Assembly (NCBI GenBank): GCA_965214085.1
Contig: OZ243937.1
Location: forward strand, 1,364,001-1,428,000
Source: UBA6055 sp965214085
GTDB lineage: Bacteria; Chloroflexota; Anaerolineae; Aggregatilineales; Phototrophicaceae
Length of the DNA: 64,000 nt
Reading direction: 5' to 3'
Each line of letters starts with the position of its first letter. Position 1 is the first letter of the stretch. Below are positions 43,449 to 53,065 of the stretch, in pieces. Below the pieces are notes generated by a model. That model was not told where the DNA came from. It saw nothing but the letters and a program-made list of their open reading frames with translations, and ran no database searches. The position numbers and the translations under genes were made by a program.

Positions 43449-44228
43449 CTATAGGCGATACGTCGCCCGCAGCAAGGCATCGCGGCTTTCGCCCAGCGCC
43501 TTGGCCGGATTAGGCAAACTCGGATTCAGCTCCAGGCTGAGCGCGCCCTGATAGCCGATGTCCGCCAAAGCCTGCAACGTAGCGTCAAGCGATTCCTCGG
43601 TCATGACGCCGTCCAGCAGACTCAAATGCAAATCGCTGAGGCCGTCGTTGTCGTCAAAGTGCATATAGCCCAGCCGATCAGCCGCGTTCAGAATAGCACT
43701 GGCCGGGTCCTCGCCGGACATCTGCAGGTGGCCCGTGTCTATCAAGATGTACAGGTTGTCTTGCCCCGCCCGGCGAATGAATTCCAAGGTCTCGCTGGCA
43801 GTCGGCAGCGCCGTGCCCGGGAAGTGCTCCAATGCCAGTTTGATGCCATGCTCGGCGGCGCGGTCGGCCAATCCGGTCAGGGAATCGCTGAAGCGAGCCA
43901 GCGCGCTGTCATCACGGTCTTGCCCCGGCACGACGTAGACCGTGTCGGCACAAAGCTCTGCGGCGAAATCGATGCTGCGGGCGACGGTGTCGACTGCCGC
44001 TTGTCGTTTGGCGCCATCCGCGTGATCTAGCGCCGCTCCCGCCGGCATGCCAAAGGATGCGCCCAGGCAGGAGGCGCGCAAATCAAGCTCCTGCGCCAGC
44101 AGCCGGCTCTCCAGCGTGCGCAGCTGCGTTGGCTGAATGTCTATCCAGTCGAAGCCGAGCGCGCGAACCGCTCGCAGTACGTCAGTCTCCATCCCGCTCA
44201 AAGCCCAAACACAGCAAGCGATCTTCAT
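43449..44228 (-). CDS. Sugar phosphate isomerase/epimerase family TIM barrel
   Basis: A 259-residue member of the AP-endonuclease-2-like/xylose-isomerase-like barrel family. Candidate metal-site residues lie in ALEHFPG, ILIDTGHLQ, MHFDDNDG and SLELNPS. AAGGACG precedes ATG 44228. It ends about 140 bp before the start of the third sugar ABC operon on the same strand and could epimerise the imported sugar. It is distinct from the isomerase at 23147, with little resemblance outside the fold motifs. Confidence 0.83.
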   Translation of the reverse strand: MKIACCVWALSGMETDVLRAVRALGFDWIDIQPTQLRTLESRLLAQELDLRASCLGASFGMPAGAALDHADGAKRQAAVDTVARSIDFAAELCADTVYVVPGQDRDDSALARFSDSLTGLADRAAEHGIKLALEHFPGTALPTASETLEFIRRAGQDNLYILIDTGHLQMSGEDPASAILNAADRLGYMHFDDNDGLSDLHLSLLDGVMTEESLDATLQALADIGYQGALSLELNPSLPNPAKALGESRDALLRATYRL

Positions 44229-44345
44229 CCGGCGTCCTTTTCCGCGGCGATATTTCCGACGATAATACTAGCGCATGCACAGCGGCTTGTCACGCTTTGA
44301 CATGGCGCGTACACTTGGCGCAGCCGCTAAAGCAGGGGAGAAACC

Positions 44346-45092
44346 ATGGATCGCAAAATCGCGCTCATCACCGGGGCTGGCTCGGGCATCGGCCGCGTGA
44401 CTGCCCTGGCGCTCTGGAATGCAGGCTATGCCTTAGTACTGGCGGGGCGCCGTGAAAACAAACTGCGCGAAACTTTGGCAGCCGCAGGCGTCGGCGCTGA
44501 TCGTGCCTTGATCGTCCCGACCGATGTCAGCGACCGTCATGCTGTTGCGCAGCTATTCGCCGCGGCAAAAGCGCGCTTCGGCCGGCTGGACTTGCTGTTC
44601 AACAACGCCGGTATCAATGCGCCGGCGGTCCCGCTGGAAGACCTGAGCGAGGGGCAGTGGCTAGATGTCGTCGCCGTGAACCTCACCGGCGCCTTCTGGT
44701 GCTTGCAAGAAGCCTACAAGATGATGAAGGCTCAGCAGCCGCAAGGCGGACGCATCATCAACAACGGCTCGATCTCGGCGCATGTGCCGCGGCCGCATTC
44801 AGCCGTGTATACCGCAACCAAACACGCCCTGACCGGGCTCACCAAATCCACCGCGCTGGACGGCCGCGATTACCATATCGCCTGCGGGCAGATCGACATC
44901 GGCAACGCCCGCACCGAAATGTCGGACAGGCAGCAGCAGCGCCTGGAGGACGCGGCGGAATCGGCCGAGCCGCAGATGGACGCGCGCCATGTGGCCGATG
45001 CCGTGCTGTACATGGCCAATCTGCCGCTGAACGCCAATGTCCTCTTCATGACCGTCATGGCCAATGGCATGCCCTACGTGGGCCGGGGGTAA
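44346..45092 (+). CDS. Short-chain dehydrogenase/reductase
   Basis: A 248-residue classical SDR. The NAD(P) motif TGAGSGIG is at 9-16, NNAG at 86-89, the catalytic Ser at 142 or 144 and YTATK at 155-159. GCAGGGGAG precedes ATG 44346. It starts a rightward set SDR-amidase-lctP with short spacers, suggesting an operon. The substrate is unknown. Confidence 0.92.
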   Translation: MDRKIALITGAGSGIGRVTALALWNAGYALVLAGRRENKLRETLAAAGVGADRALIVPTDVSDRHAVAQLFAAAKARFGRLDLLFNNAGINAPAVPLEDLSEGQWLDVVAVNLTGAFWCLQEAYKMMKAQQPQGGRIINNGSISAHVPRPHSAVYTATKHALTGLTKSTALDGRDYHIACGQIDIGNARTEMSDRQQQRLEDAAESAEPQMDARHVADAVLYMANLPLNANVLFMTVMANGMPYVGRG

Positions 45093-45098
45093 CCGCTT

Positions 45099-46511
45099 AT
45101 GAGCGAACTGGTTTGGAAAACAGCGCTTGAGCTGGCGGCTTTGATTCGGCGCGGAGAGGTCTCGGCTGAGGAAGTATTGACGGACCACCTCGAGCAGATT
45201 GATGCGGTGAATCCGACGCTGAACGCCATCGTCACCTACTTGCCGGAAAGAGCGCTAGAGCTGGCGCGGGCGGCCGACGAGAAGCAAGCGCGCGGCGACG
45301 AGCTGGGCCTGCTGCATGGGCTGCCCATCGCGCACAAGGATCTGTTTGAAACGGCGGGCATCCGCAGCACCATGGGCTCGCCCGCTTTCAGCGACTACAT
45401 CCCCGTGTCGGACGATCTGATTATCGCGCGCTTGAAGCAGGCGGGCTGCATAACCCTCGGCAAGACGAATGTGCCGGAATTCGGTGCCGGCTCGCATACC
45501 TTTAACGCGGTCTTCGGCGCGACTCGCAATCCCTACGATACTTCCAAGACCTGCGGAGGCAGCAGTGGCGGCGCGGCGGTGGCGCTGGCGGCTGGCATGA
45601 TTCCCATCGCCGACGGCAGCGATATGGGCGGCTCGCTGCGCAACCCCGCCAGCTTCTGCAATGTAGTCGGTCTGCGCCCCAGTCCCGGTCGCGTGCCGCA
45701 ATACCCCAAGGGCAACGCCTGGTCGACGCTCAGCGTGGACGGGCCCATGGGGCGGACGGTGCAAGATGTCGCGCTGATGATGCAGGCTATCGCCGGTTAT
45801 GACAGCCGCGCGCCCATCTCGTTGCAGCAGCCGGCATCTGACTTTGCCGCTGATCTCGAACGCGACTTCGCCGATGTGAGAATCGCCTGGAGCCCGGACC
45901 TGGGCGGCTTGCCTGTTGCTGCGCAGGTGAGGTCTGCGATCGAGCGGCAGCTTCCCATCTTCAGTGAATTGGGTTGCATTGTCGACAAGGCCGAACCAGA
46001 TTTCGCCGACGCTTACGAAATCTTTCAGACTTTGCGCGCCTGGAATTTTGAGCTGTCTTTTGCCGAGCGCTTTGCTGAATTTGGCGAGGAGGCCTTTAAG
46101 GAAACCATTCGCTGGAATGTGGCGCAGGGTAAACAGTTAAGCGCGGGCCAGATCAGCCGTGTCGAATCCAAGCGCACTGAATTGTTCCATCGCCTGCGGG
46201 TTTTTCTGGAGACTTACGAGTATCTCTTATTGCCGACAGCCCAGACTCTGCCTTTCCCTATCGAGTGGGAGTATCCCCGGGAAATTGACGGCGTCGCCAT
46301 GAACACTTATATCGACTGGATGATGACTTGCGCCTATATCACGGTCACGGGTTTGCCGGCGATTTCCGTGCCCTGCGGCTTCAGCGCGGATGGCTTGCCC
46401 GTCGGCTTGCAAATTGTCGGGCGCCCGCGGGCGGACTTCGCGGTGCTGCAGTTGGCCTACGCCTTCCAGGAAGCGACTCGCATTTATGAACAGCGACCAG
46501 GCGCGGACTAG
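45099..46511 (+). CDS. Amidase (amidase signature family)
   Basis: A 470-residue amide hydrolase with the Ser-cisSer-Lys triad: Lys80 (AHKD), cis-Ser155 (GGSSGG) and nucleophile Ser179 (GGSLRNPA). It starts 7 bp after the SDR. It could be confused with GatA, but GatA is usually beside gatC/gatB and the neighbours here are metabolic, so a small-molecule or aryl/acyl-amide hydrolase is favoured. If the organism uses the GatCAB route, its gatA lies elsewhere. No signal peptide. Confidence 0.9.
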   Translation: MSELVWKTALELAALIRRGEVSAEEVLTDHLEQIDAVNPTLNAIVTYLPERALELARAADEKQARGDELGLLHGLPIAHKDLFETAGIRSTMGSPAFSDYIPVSDDLIIARLKQAGCITLGKTNVPEFGAGSHTFNAVFGATRNPYDTSKTCGGSSGGAAVALAAGMIPIADGSDMGGSLRNPASFCNVVGLRPSPGRVPQYPKGNAWSTLSVDGPMGRTVQDVALMMQAIAGYDSRAPISLQQPASDFAADLERDFADVRIAWSPDLGGLPVAAQVRSAIERQLPIFSELGCIVDKAEPDFADAYEIFQTLRAWNFELSFAERFAEFGEEAFKETIRWNVAQGKQLSAGQISRVESKRTELFHRLRVFLETYEYLLLPTAQTLPFPIEWEYPREIDGVAMNTYIDWMMTCAYITVTGLPAISVPCGFSADGLPVGLQIVGRPRADFAVLQLAYAFQEATRIYEQRPGAD

Positions 46512-46532
46512 CGGGGCGGCCGGAGAAAGCGC

Positions 46533-48095
46533 TTGGACCTCAACCTGATCAATTGGCTGCTGGCGCTGCTGCCGGTACTCACCGTGCTGCTGCTGATGGT
46601 CGGCTTGGGCTGGGGCGGCAGCCGCGCTGGCTTGGCCGGTTTCGGCGTCGCGCTGCTCTTGTCCTTGACCGTCTTCGGCGGCGACATTCAACTGGCATTG
46701 GTCGCCATCGGCAAGTCCGTTTTTCTCGCTGTTGATGTGCTCTACATCGTCTGGATGGCGCTGTTTTTCTACAACGTGACTAACGAGGCCGGCGCCGTCG
46801 CCTTGATCGGCCGCAGCCTGCCGCGCTTGACATCGGACCGCGCCGCGCAGAGCCTGCTCATCAGCTGGGTGTTTGTTTCGCTGTTGCAGGGCGTTGGCGG
46901 CTTCGGCGTGCCGGTTGCCGTTGTCGCGCCGCTGCTGGTCGGCTTGGGCTACAGCGCCACGCAGTCGGTCATCATGGCGGCGCTGGGCCATGGCTGGGCG
47001 GTGACCTTCGGCTCGCTGGGCACTTCATTTGTCGCCTTGACCGCCGTCACCGGTTTGTCGGGGGAGGTTTTGGCGCATGACGCGGCGCTTGTCCTGGGCT
47101 TGGCTGGCTTCTTCAGCGGCGGCCTGGTCGCTTTCGTAAGCGCCGGCTGGAACGGATTACTGCGCTCGATTCCCATGTTGCTCATCGTTGGCGCCGTCAT
47201 GGGCTTGACGCAATGGTGGATGGCGACCAATGGGTTTTGGACCCTGGGCTCCACCTCTGGCGCGTTGGCCGGCGCGGTCGTCGGCGTCATTTATGTGCTG
47301 TCGCCGCTGCATGCGGGGGGAGCGCAACCTGATCCGGAAGCCGGGGGCGAGCGTCCGCGCAGCATCGCGCTGGCGCTGGCAGCCTACGTCATTCTGCTGA
47401 TTCTGGCATTTTCCGCCAATCTCATCGTCCCGCTGGAGCAGCTGGTGGATACGCTTCGCATCCAGGTTGACTTCCCGGCGGTCGCCACCAGCTACGGCTG
47501 GCAAGTCCCCGCCGAGAGCGGACGCGGCATCAGCGTCTTCGGCCATGCCGGGGCGATTCTGTTCTACGCGGGGGGCATCGCCTTCCTGTTGTATCGGCGC
47601 GCCGGCTATTATGAGAGTCAGTCCGTCTGGCGCGACATCTGGGCAAAAGTGCGCCGCTCCGCCTCCAAATCCACCATTTCGATTTTTGCGCTGGTGGCGA
47701 TGGCGGCTTTAATGACCCACACCGGCATGACGCAAGTCATCGCGCTTGGCATCAGCGAAACCTTCAGCGCCCAGTTTTACCCCCTGGTCGCGCCTTTCAT
47801 CGGCGCCTTGGGCGCATTCATGACGGGCAGCAATACCAATTCCAATGTAGTCTTTGGGGCGCTGCAGCAAGAAACGGCGACGCTGCTGGCTTTGAGCGTG
47901 CCGGTTGTATTGGCTGGCCAAACGGCAGGAGCTTCGCTGGGCAGCGTTCTGGCGCCGGCCAAAGTCATTGTCGGCTGCAGCACCGTAGGCTTGGCTGGGC
48001 AGGAGGGTCCCGTGATCCGGCGTATGCTGCTGCTGGGCTTGATTCCCGTCGCCTTCGTCGCGCTCATCACATTCGCCAGGTTGGCAGTGTCATGA
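46533..48095 (+). CDS. lctP: L-lactate permease family transporter
   Basis: A 520-residue membrane protein with about twelve to fourteen hydrophobic segments. GGFGVPVAVVAPLLVGLGY and GHGWAVTFGSLGTSF are typical of LctP/GlcA, importers of lactate or glycolate driven by an ion gradient. The start is TTG 46533 behind CCGGAGAAAG, 21 bp after the amidase gene. Related monocarboxylate substrates are possible. Confidence 0.88.
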   Translation: MDLNLINWLLALLPVLTVLLLMVGLGWGGSRAGLAGFGVALLLSLTVFGGDIQLALVAIGKSVFLAVDVLYIVWMALFFYNVTNEAGAVALIGRSLPRLTSDRAAQSLLISWVFVSLLQGVGGFGVPVAVVAPLLVGLGYSATQSVIMAALGHGWAVTFGSLGTSFVALTAVTGLSGEVLAHDAALVLGLAGFFSGGLVAFVSAGWNGLLRSIPMLLIVGAVMGLTQWWMATNGFWTLGSTSGALAGAVVGVIYVLSPLHAGGAQPDPEAGGERPRSIALALAAYVILLILAFSANLIVPLEQLVDTLRIQVDFPAVATSYGWQVPAESGRGISVFGHAGAILFYAGGIAFLLYRRAGYYESQSVWRDIWAKVRRSASKSTISIFALVAMAALMTHTGMTQVIALGISETFSAQFYPLVAPFIGALGAFMTGSNTNSNVVFGALQQETATLLALSVPVVLAGQTAGASLGSVLAPAKVIVGCSTVGLAGQEGPVIRRMLLLGLIPVAFVALITFARLAVS

Positions 48096-48185
48096 TTCGG
48101 CTGGCGCTGCCCACGAGCGCAAGCACTCGCTCGCAAGTCACGACTTGGATCACAGAAAATATGAAATCCTATGCTGTGTGCGTAC

Positions 48186-48210
48186 GGGCGAGCCAAGGCT
48201 CGCCCCTACA
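48186..48210. repeat. Short palindrome related to the nested hairpin repeats
   Basis: GGGCGAGCC and GGCTCGCCC form a perfect 9-bp inverted repeat with a 2-nt centre, followed by CTACA. The right side GCTCGCCCCTACA resembles the end GGTCGCCCCTACA of the cassettes at 11120 and 22922, so this may be a solo relative. The rest of 48096-48275 shows nothing else. Confidence 0.55.
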
Positions 48211-48275
48211 GATTTCGCCAGTGTTCGGAAGGTTTCATAATGCAGAGGACAAGTAGTCTTGCTGGGAGATGAACC

Positions 48276-49532
48276 ATGAGCGAGTTGGCGCTTTTTGGAG
48301 GCAGCAAAACGAGAACGGCGGCTTACCCAAGTTGGCCCGTTCATGACGAGCGCGATGTTCAGGCGGTCGCGGAGGTCTTGCGCAGCGGCAATTGGGGTGG
48401 CTTCCCTTATCCTGGCCCGCAAACGCAGCGCTTTCTGGATGCCTTTGTCGCTATGCACCGCGGCCAATATGCCGTCGCGGTGATGAACGGCACGATAACT
48501 ATGGAAGTCGCTTTGCGCGCGGCCGGCATCGGCTGGGGCGATGAAGTCCTGGTCCCGGCTTATACCTTCCAGGCGACCGCCTCCGCCCCGATGATGGCGG
48601 GCGCGATACCGGTGCTTGTGGATATTGATCCGGATACCTTCTGCATCGATCCCAAAGCGATTGAAGCCGCAATCACCAACCGGACGCGGGCCATCATCCC
48701 GGTGCACATCGCCTCGCAAATGGCGGACATGGATGCCATCATGGCCATCGCCGAGCAGCATGACTTGATCGTCATCGAGGACGCGGCCCACGCTCACGGC
48801 GCGATATGGTCGGGTAAAGGCGCCGGCACGCTGGGGCATTTCGGCTCCTTCAGCATGCAATCGACCAAGATCATGACCGCCGGCGAGGGTGGCGTGCTGC
48901 TTTGCCGCTCGCAGGAGCAGGCCTGGCGCGCGGCCAGCATCATCGACTGCGGCCGCCCGCATGACCCAGCCGGTGAGATGTATACGCAGGGCGGCAACTA
49001 CCGCATGACCGAGTTGCAGGCGGCGCTGCTGAATGTCGCCCTGGAGCGCTTCCCCGCGCAATCCATCATGCGTGAGCAAATGGCGAACTACCTGGACGAA
49101 GCGCTCAGCGAAATCGCAGGCGCCCGCGTGCTGCCGCGCGATCCCCGGCACGAAAAACGGGCGCTCTATCGCTACATATTCGCCATCGACCCCCCGGCTT
49201 TCGGCGCGACCAATAAAATTGTCGCTCGGGCGCTGCAGGCTGAGGGCATCCCCTGCAGCCACGGCTACGACCCCATGTATCGTTACGAGCTCTTCCGGCC
49301 GAAAGACTCGCGATTGCCGGTGCCGTCGGCTTTCCCGGAGTACTTCGACCTGGAGAACATAAATTTGCCCGTTACCGAGCGGATCAGTACGCGTGAGGGA
49401 TTGTGGCTGGATGAGGAGATTTTCCGCGCTGGCAAAGGCGCTGTGGATGAAGTTGTCGCGGCGCTGAAGAAAGTGCAAATGGCGCTGGCGAGCGACGCTT
49501 CGCTGGCTGACCGTATTCGCGCCCTCGGTTAA
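48276..49532 (+). CDS. DegT/DnrJ/EryC1/StrS family aminotransferase
   Basis: A 418-residue PLP enzyme of the sugar aminotransferase family. The PLP lysine is Lys198 (MQSTKIMTAGEGG), the ring-contact Asp169 lies in IEDAAHAHG, and TFQATAS lies in the cofactor phosphate region. Such enzymes transaminate keto-sugars, for instance in amino-sugar or cyclitol pathways. GGGAGATGAACC precedes ATG 48276. Its stop overlaps the convergent TPP-enzyme stop by 4 nt. Confidence 0.9.
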   Translation: MSELALFGGSKTRTAAYPSWPVHDERDVQAVAEVLRSGNWGGFPYPGPQTQRFLDAFVAMHRGQYAVAVMNGTITMEVALRAAGIGWGDEVLVPAYTFQATASAPMMAGAIPVLVDIDPDTFCIDPKAIEAAITNRTRAIIPVHIASQMADMDAIMAIAEQHDLIVIEDAAHAHGAIWSGKGAGTLGHFGSFSMQSTKIMTAGEGGVLLCRSQEQAWRAASIIDCGRPHDPAGEMYTQGGNYRMTELQAALLNVALERFPAQSIMREQMANYLDEALSEIAGARVLPRDPRHEKRALYRYIFAIDPPAFGATNKIVARALQAEGIPCSHGYDPMYRYELFRPKDSRLPVPSAFPEYFDLENINLPVTERISTREGLWLDEEIFRAGKGAVDEVVAALKKVQMALASDASLADRIRALG

Positions 49533-51127
49533 TCTTTTCGCACTGTCGTAGGGTATCCGACTGGGTCGACCATGACTTCGATCAGCATGGGAGCGCGGCC
49601 AGACAATCCGGCTTGTATGGCAGCGTCGCAATCTCCTCTGGATTCGGCTCGGCGGTAGGCCATGCCATAGGCGCGGGCGATGAGTTCAAAGTCGGGATTG
49701 TGAAATTCGACGCCAAAGGCGGGGTGATCCGCGCGCAACTGCGCCGAGCGTATCAGATCCAGTGCCGCGTCATTCATGACGACAACCAACACCGGCAGCT
49801 GCCGTTCAACCAGCAAGCCCAGCTCGCCCATGACCATCGCCAGCCCAGCATCCCCCGTGATGCAAATGGCGGGCTCGCCCGTGGCCGCGGCGGCCGCGAT
49901 GGCGCTGCACAGCCCGAAGCCCATCGCCGAGAGCCCGTTCGAGACGAAGTAGCGATTGGGCGCGCGAGCGGGCCAGTTCAGCGCCGCGAGTATCTTGTGC
50001 GAGCCGACATCGGTAGTCACGATGATATCGGCGGGTGTATTGTCCCGCAGCGAAGCCAGGAAGGTTTGCGGCAGAATGCGCTTGGCGCCCGCTGTCGGCA
50101 GGCTGATCCGGCTCTGCTGGTCGCGAAATTGCCGAACGCGCTCTGTGCCCCAAGTTTCTGCCGACAAGCAGCAAAGATCCGCGAGAGCGCTCAGGCTGTC
50201 CTTGATGGGGCCGACCGCTTCCCATTCGCTGGCAATTCGCGGATCGCGATTCTCCCAGTCAGCGATCCAGATCAGCGGCGTTTCATAATCCCAAGGCTTG
50301 ACCAACTCGACGATATCAAAGCCGATGGCAATGATGCAGTCGGCTTCGTCCAGCAATTCGTAGACCGGGTCGGCCCGCGTCAGCCCGATGGCGCCCGCGT
50401 ATAGCGGATGCTCGGCCGTCAGCGCGCCTTTGCTCTTGGGCGTATCAATGACTGGAGCGCCTAATCTCTCGGCGAGACCACGAATGGCGTCATAGGGCGC
50501 GCCCGGCTCCAAGCCCAGGCCAACTACAATGATCGGTTTGCGCTTGTCCGACAGCAGCGCGCGGGCGGAGTCGATGTCTATCTCAGGTCGCGGCGCTGAT
50601 GCAGCCGGAGCAGGCAGGCTTGTGCAGGCTGCCTCTTGCAGCGCGATGCGATTGTGCAGGCTGAGATGCACTGGTCCCGGGCGACCCGCTTTTGCCAGGC
50701 TCAGCGCGCGCTGAATAGTCTGGACCGCATTGTGCGCCGAGAGCTGCGCCGAAAATTTGCACATGGGCTGAAATATGGCGGACAGGTCCAGCACTTGATG
50801 CGTATGGCGGCCGATCAAATCGGGGTCTGTGCTTGCAGTAATCAAGAGCACCGGCGCCCGGTCGAGGCAGGCATGCGCCAAACCGGCGGCAGCGTTGGCC
50901 GCGCCGGGGCCCAGCGTCGTCAGCGCCACGCCTATCTTGCCGCTCAAGCGGGCGTCGGTCGCCGCCATGAAACACGCGCTGCTCTCGTTCTTGACCAGCA
51001 CAAAGTCAAACCCGCGCAAGCGCAGCGCTTCCAGGATTTCGACATTCTCGCCGCCGGGCAAGCCGTAGACGCGGGCTACGCCGGCAGCCTTTAACTGTTT
51101 CGCGAAACATTCAGCGACGGTCGCCAT
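49529..51127 (-). CDS. Thiamine-pyrophosphate enzyme, acetolactate synthase-like
   Basis: A 532-residue TPP-dependent decarboxylase/synthase with the three domains of the family. The catalytic Glu48 lies in KNESSACFM. The TPP/Mg site is GDAGLAMVMGE followed about 20 residues later by VVMND. The length is typical of acetolactate synthase, benzoylformate decarboxylase or sulfopyruvate/sulfoacetaldehyde enzymes; the FAD-site features of true IlvB are not evident. A TauE/SafE exporter gene lies upstream, so sulfonate metabolism is a possibility but not proven. Confidence 0.8.
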   Translation of the reverse strand: MATVAECFAKQLKAAGVARVYGLPGGENVEILEALRLRGFDFVLVKNESSACFMAATDARLSGKIGVALTTLGPGAANAAAGLAHACLDRAPVLLITASTDPDLIGRHTHQVLDLSAIFQPMCKFSAQLSAHNAVQTIQRALSLAKAGRPGPVHLSLHNRIALQEAACTSLPAPAASAPRPEIDIDSARALLSDKRKPIIVVGLGLEPGAPYDAIRGLAERLGAPVIDTPKSKGALTAEHPLYAGAIGLTRADPVYELLDEADCIIAIGFDIVELVKPWDYETPLIWIADWENRDPRIASEWEAVGPIKDSLSALADLCCLSAETWGTERVRQFRDQQSRISLPTAGAKRILPQTFLASLRDNTPADIIVTTDVGSHKILAALNWPARAPNRYFVSNGLSAMGFGLCSAIAAAAATGEPAICITGDAGLAMVMGELGLLVERQLPVLVVVMNDAALDLIRSAQLRADHPAFGVEFHNPDFELIARAYGMAYRRAESRGDCDAAIQAGLSGRAPMLIEVMVDPVGYPTTVRKD

Positions 51128-51266
51128 GCTCAGGCATCTTGCTCGTACTGTTTCGAGACTGTCATTATGCAGCTTGCCTTTCTGGTATCAATGAAGCGCG
51201 GCCAGGCCGGGCGCATTTCCAGGCGCGGCTGACGACGCGCCGCTACGGCGAAGACCACCGCCGCGA

Positions 51267-52019
51267 TCAGGCATTGGCTGGGACATTACTCAGCAAGAGA
51301 TAAACGCTCAAAACGAACAGCGGGATCATCATCATCCACTCAAAAACTTGCTGGTCGATGCGATCGATCAGATAACGCGCGACCATCACGGCGGGCGGAA
51401 TCAGCAAAAATACCCAGGCTATGCTGAGCAAGCGCTCCAAATCAAACAGGCCAAGCAGAAGAAATCCCGGCGCCTTGGTCAGGTTTATGACCGCGAAGAA
51501 GAGCGTGGTCGTGCCGATGAAGCGGCGCGGCGTCATCTGCGGTTGCAGTAGCAAATATGCGGTGAAAGGCGGCGCCCCAACGTTTGCCAGCGTCGAGCCG
51601 AATCCCGACGCCAAGCCGGCGAAATAACCGTGCCATTTCTGGGGTCGATAAGCAAGCGCAGCCAAGCGGTCGCTGGCGATTTTGAATGTCAAAGCCAGCA
51701 GCGTCAAGCCGCCAATGACCCGCCTCAGCGTGAGGGCGTCTATGTCCTTGAGGACGAATGCGCCCAGAGCCACGCCGATCAAGCCCGGGATGAGCATAAG
51801 GCCGATGCAGCGGCGGTCCCACTGTTTCCAGTAGAAATACAGCGCGAAGGCATCGGCGAATATCAGCAGGGGCAAGACCAATACCACAGCAACCTGCGGG
51901 TCAATGAACAAGGCTAATATGGGTACGGTGAGCGCCACCGGTACTGGACCGCCCAAGCCGCCCTTGGAAAAGCCGATCAATATGCCAACTAGCGCGAAAA
52001 CGAGAATCTCGTTTGTCAA
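51267..52019 (-). CDS. TauE/SafE family sulfite/organosulfonate exporter-like protein
   Basis: A 250-residue membrane protein with about seven or eight hydrophobic segments. SKGGLGGPVPVALTVP and GLASGFGSTLANVGAPP are the duplicated family motifs. Members export sulfite, sulfoacetate or related anions. The start appears to be TTG 52019. It follows the promoter at 52056-52084 and MITE copy 5. The TPP enzyme is 140 bp downstream on the same strand. Confidence 0.85.
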   Translation of the reverse strand: MTNEILVFALVGILIGFSKGGLGGPVPVALTVPILALFIDPQVAVVLVLPLLIFADAFALYFYWKQWDRRCIGLMLIPGLIGVALGAFVLKDIDALTLRRVIGGLTLLALTFKIASDRLAALAYRPQKWHGYFAGLASGFGSTLANVGAPPFTAYLLLQPQMTPRRFIGTTTLFFAVINLTKAPGFLLLGLFDLERLLSIAWVFLLIPPAVMVARYLIDRIDQQVFEWMMMIPLFVLSVYLLLSNVPANA

Positions 52020-52055
52020 AACAGTATCTGTCCGTTATCTACTGAAGCAGCAGCC

Positions 52056-52084
52056 ATTATACTGTATTCGCTTTCAGCATCCGA
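52056..52084 (-). promoter_or_regulatory. Possible promoter of the TauE/SafE gene
   Basis: A perfect TATAAT read leftward (52056-52061) with a poor -35 (TCGGAT, 52079-52084) at 17 nt. MITE copy 5 starts 41 nt upstream of the -10. Confidence 0.5.
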
Positions 52085-52102
52085 CTATTATGGTAGCGAG
52101 TC

Positions 52103-52183
52103 CAGGGCAATCGCTACAAATTATTTTGCCACCGAGTACACAGAGGGCGCAGAGATAAATATCTTTTGTTGGCAATTGCTCTG
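52103..52183. mobile_element. MITE-like element, copy 5 (short)
   Basis: An 81-bp version with ends CAGGGCAATCGCTAC and GGCAATTGCTCTG and a left arm containing CACAGAGGGCGCAGAG. The middle and right inner arm are missing, so it is an internally deleted copy. No target duplication is seen. Confidence 0.7.
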
Positions 52184-52264
52184 CAAAGTGTCCGCGCGTA
52201 TAGCTTACAATTTTGCGCCGGCGCGTGAGCGTCTTGTCAAAACCACAGACGGGAGAATCCGCCG

Positions 52265-53065
52265 TTGGATATCAAGCAGCTAAATGACGAAGGCCGAGAA
52301 TTGTGGAACCGCAAGGCGCGCTTCTGGGACGAATTGCAGGGCGACAGCGGCAATGTCTTTCATCGGCGCCTGGTTGAGCCCAGTGTCTTGCAGCTGCTGG
52401 AGCTGCGCGCTGGCGAATCCGTGCTGGATGCCGGCTGCGGCAATGGCGCGTTGACGCGGCGTCTGGCTCGCGCAGGCGCGGCTGTAACGGCTTTCGATTT
52501 CAGCGCTGTAATGCTTGAGCTCGCGCGTGAACGCAGCCGGGCGGCCGGCGTCAATGTAGATTACCAGCTTATTGACGCCACCGACGAAGCGGCGCTGCTG
52601 CAACTTGGCGAGCGGCGCTTCGATGCCATTACCTGCTCAATGACTTTGATGGACATTCCGGCAGTTGATCCGCTCTTTGCCGCGGCCAGCCAACTGTTGA
52701 AGCCGGCGGGGCGCTTTGTCTTCTCGACCATGCACCCGGCTTTTAACTCCAACAACCCCATTTTTCTGCACGAGAAAGAGGACCGCGACGGCGTCGTCAG
52801 CGACTACTATTCCGTCAAGCTGCGCGCCTACCTGGACATGCCGCCGGTCAAGGGTGCGGGCGCGCCCGGCGAGCCGACGCCGCACTATTATTATCATCGT
52901 TCGCTGAGCGAATTGCTCGGCGCAGTCTTTGCCGCCGGTTTTGTCCTGGACGCTTTACTTGAACCGGCATTTGAGACTGAAGTCAAAGCCAGCTCGACAA
53001 GCCTGGACTGGAGCCGATTTCGCCAGTTCCCGCCGATTATCAGCGGTCGCCTGCGTCTGAGCTAG
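52265..53065 (+). CDS. Class I SAM-dependent methyltransferase
   Basis: A 266-residue methyltransferase with motif I VLDAGCGNGALT near residues 53-64, an acidic residue after strand 2 (VTAFDFSA) and motif IV ITCSMTLMDIP. The start is TTG 52265 with GGGAG 8 nt upstream. The substrate cannot be inferred. The stop shares the tetranucleotide CTAG with the convergent B3/B4 gene. Confidence 0.88.
   Translation: MDIKQLNDEGRELWNRKARFWDELQGDSGNVFHRRLVEPSVLQLLELRAGESVLDAGCGNGALTRRLARAGAAVTAFDFSAVMLELARERSRAAGVNVDYQLIDATDEAALLQLGERRFDAITCSMTLMDIPAVDPLFAAASQLLKPAGRFVFSTMHPAFNSNNPIFLHEKEDRDGVVSDYYSVKLRAYLDMPPVKGAGAPGEPTPHYYYHRSLSELLGAVFAAGFVLDALLEPAFETEVKASSTSLDWSRFRQFPPIISGRLRLS

Noticed and set aside
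45099..46511. Assignment of the amidase as GatA
   Set aside because: gatC and gatB are absent and the gene lies between an SDR and a lactate permease, so only the general amidase call is made.
49529..51127. Assignment as biosynthetic acetolactate synthase IlvB
   Set aside because: No ilvN/ilvC neighbours, and FAD-binding features of IlvB are not clear. Left as a TPP enzyme of the family.
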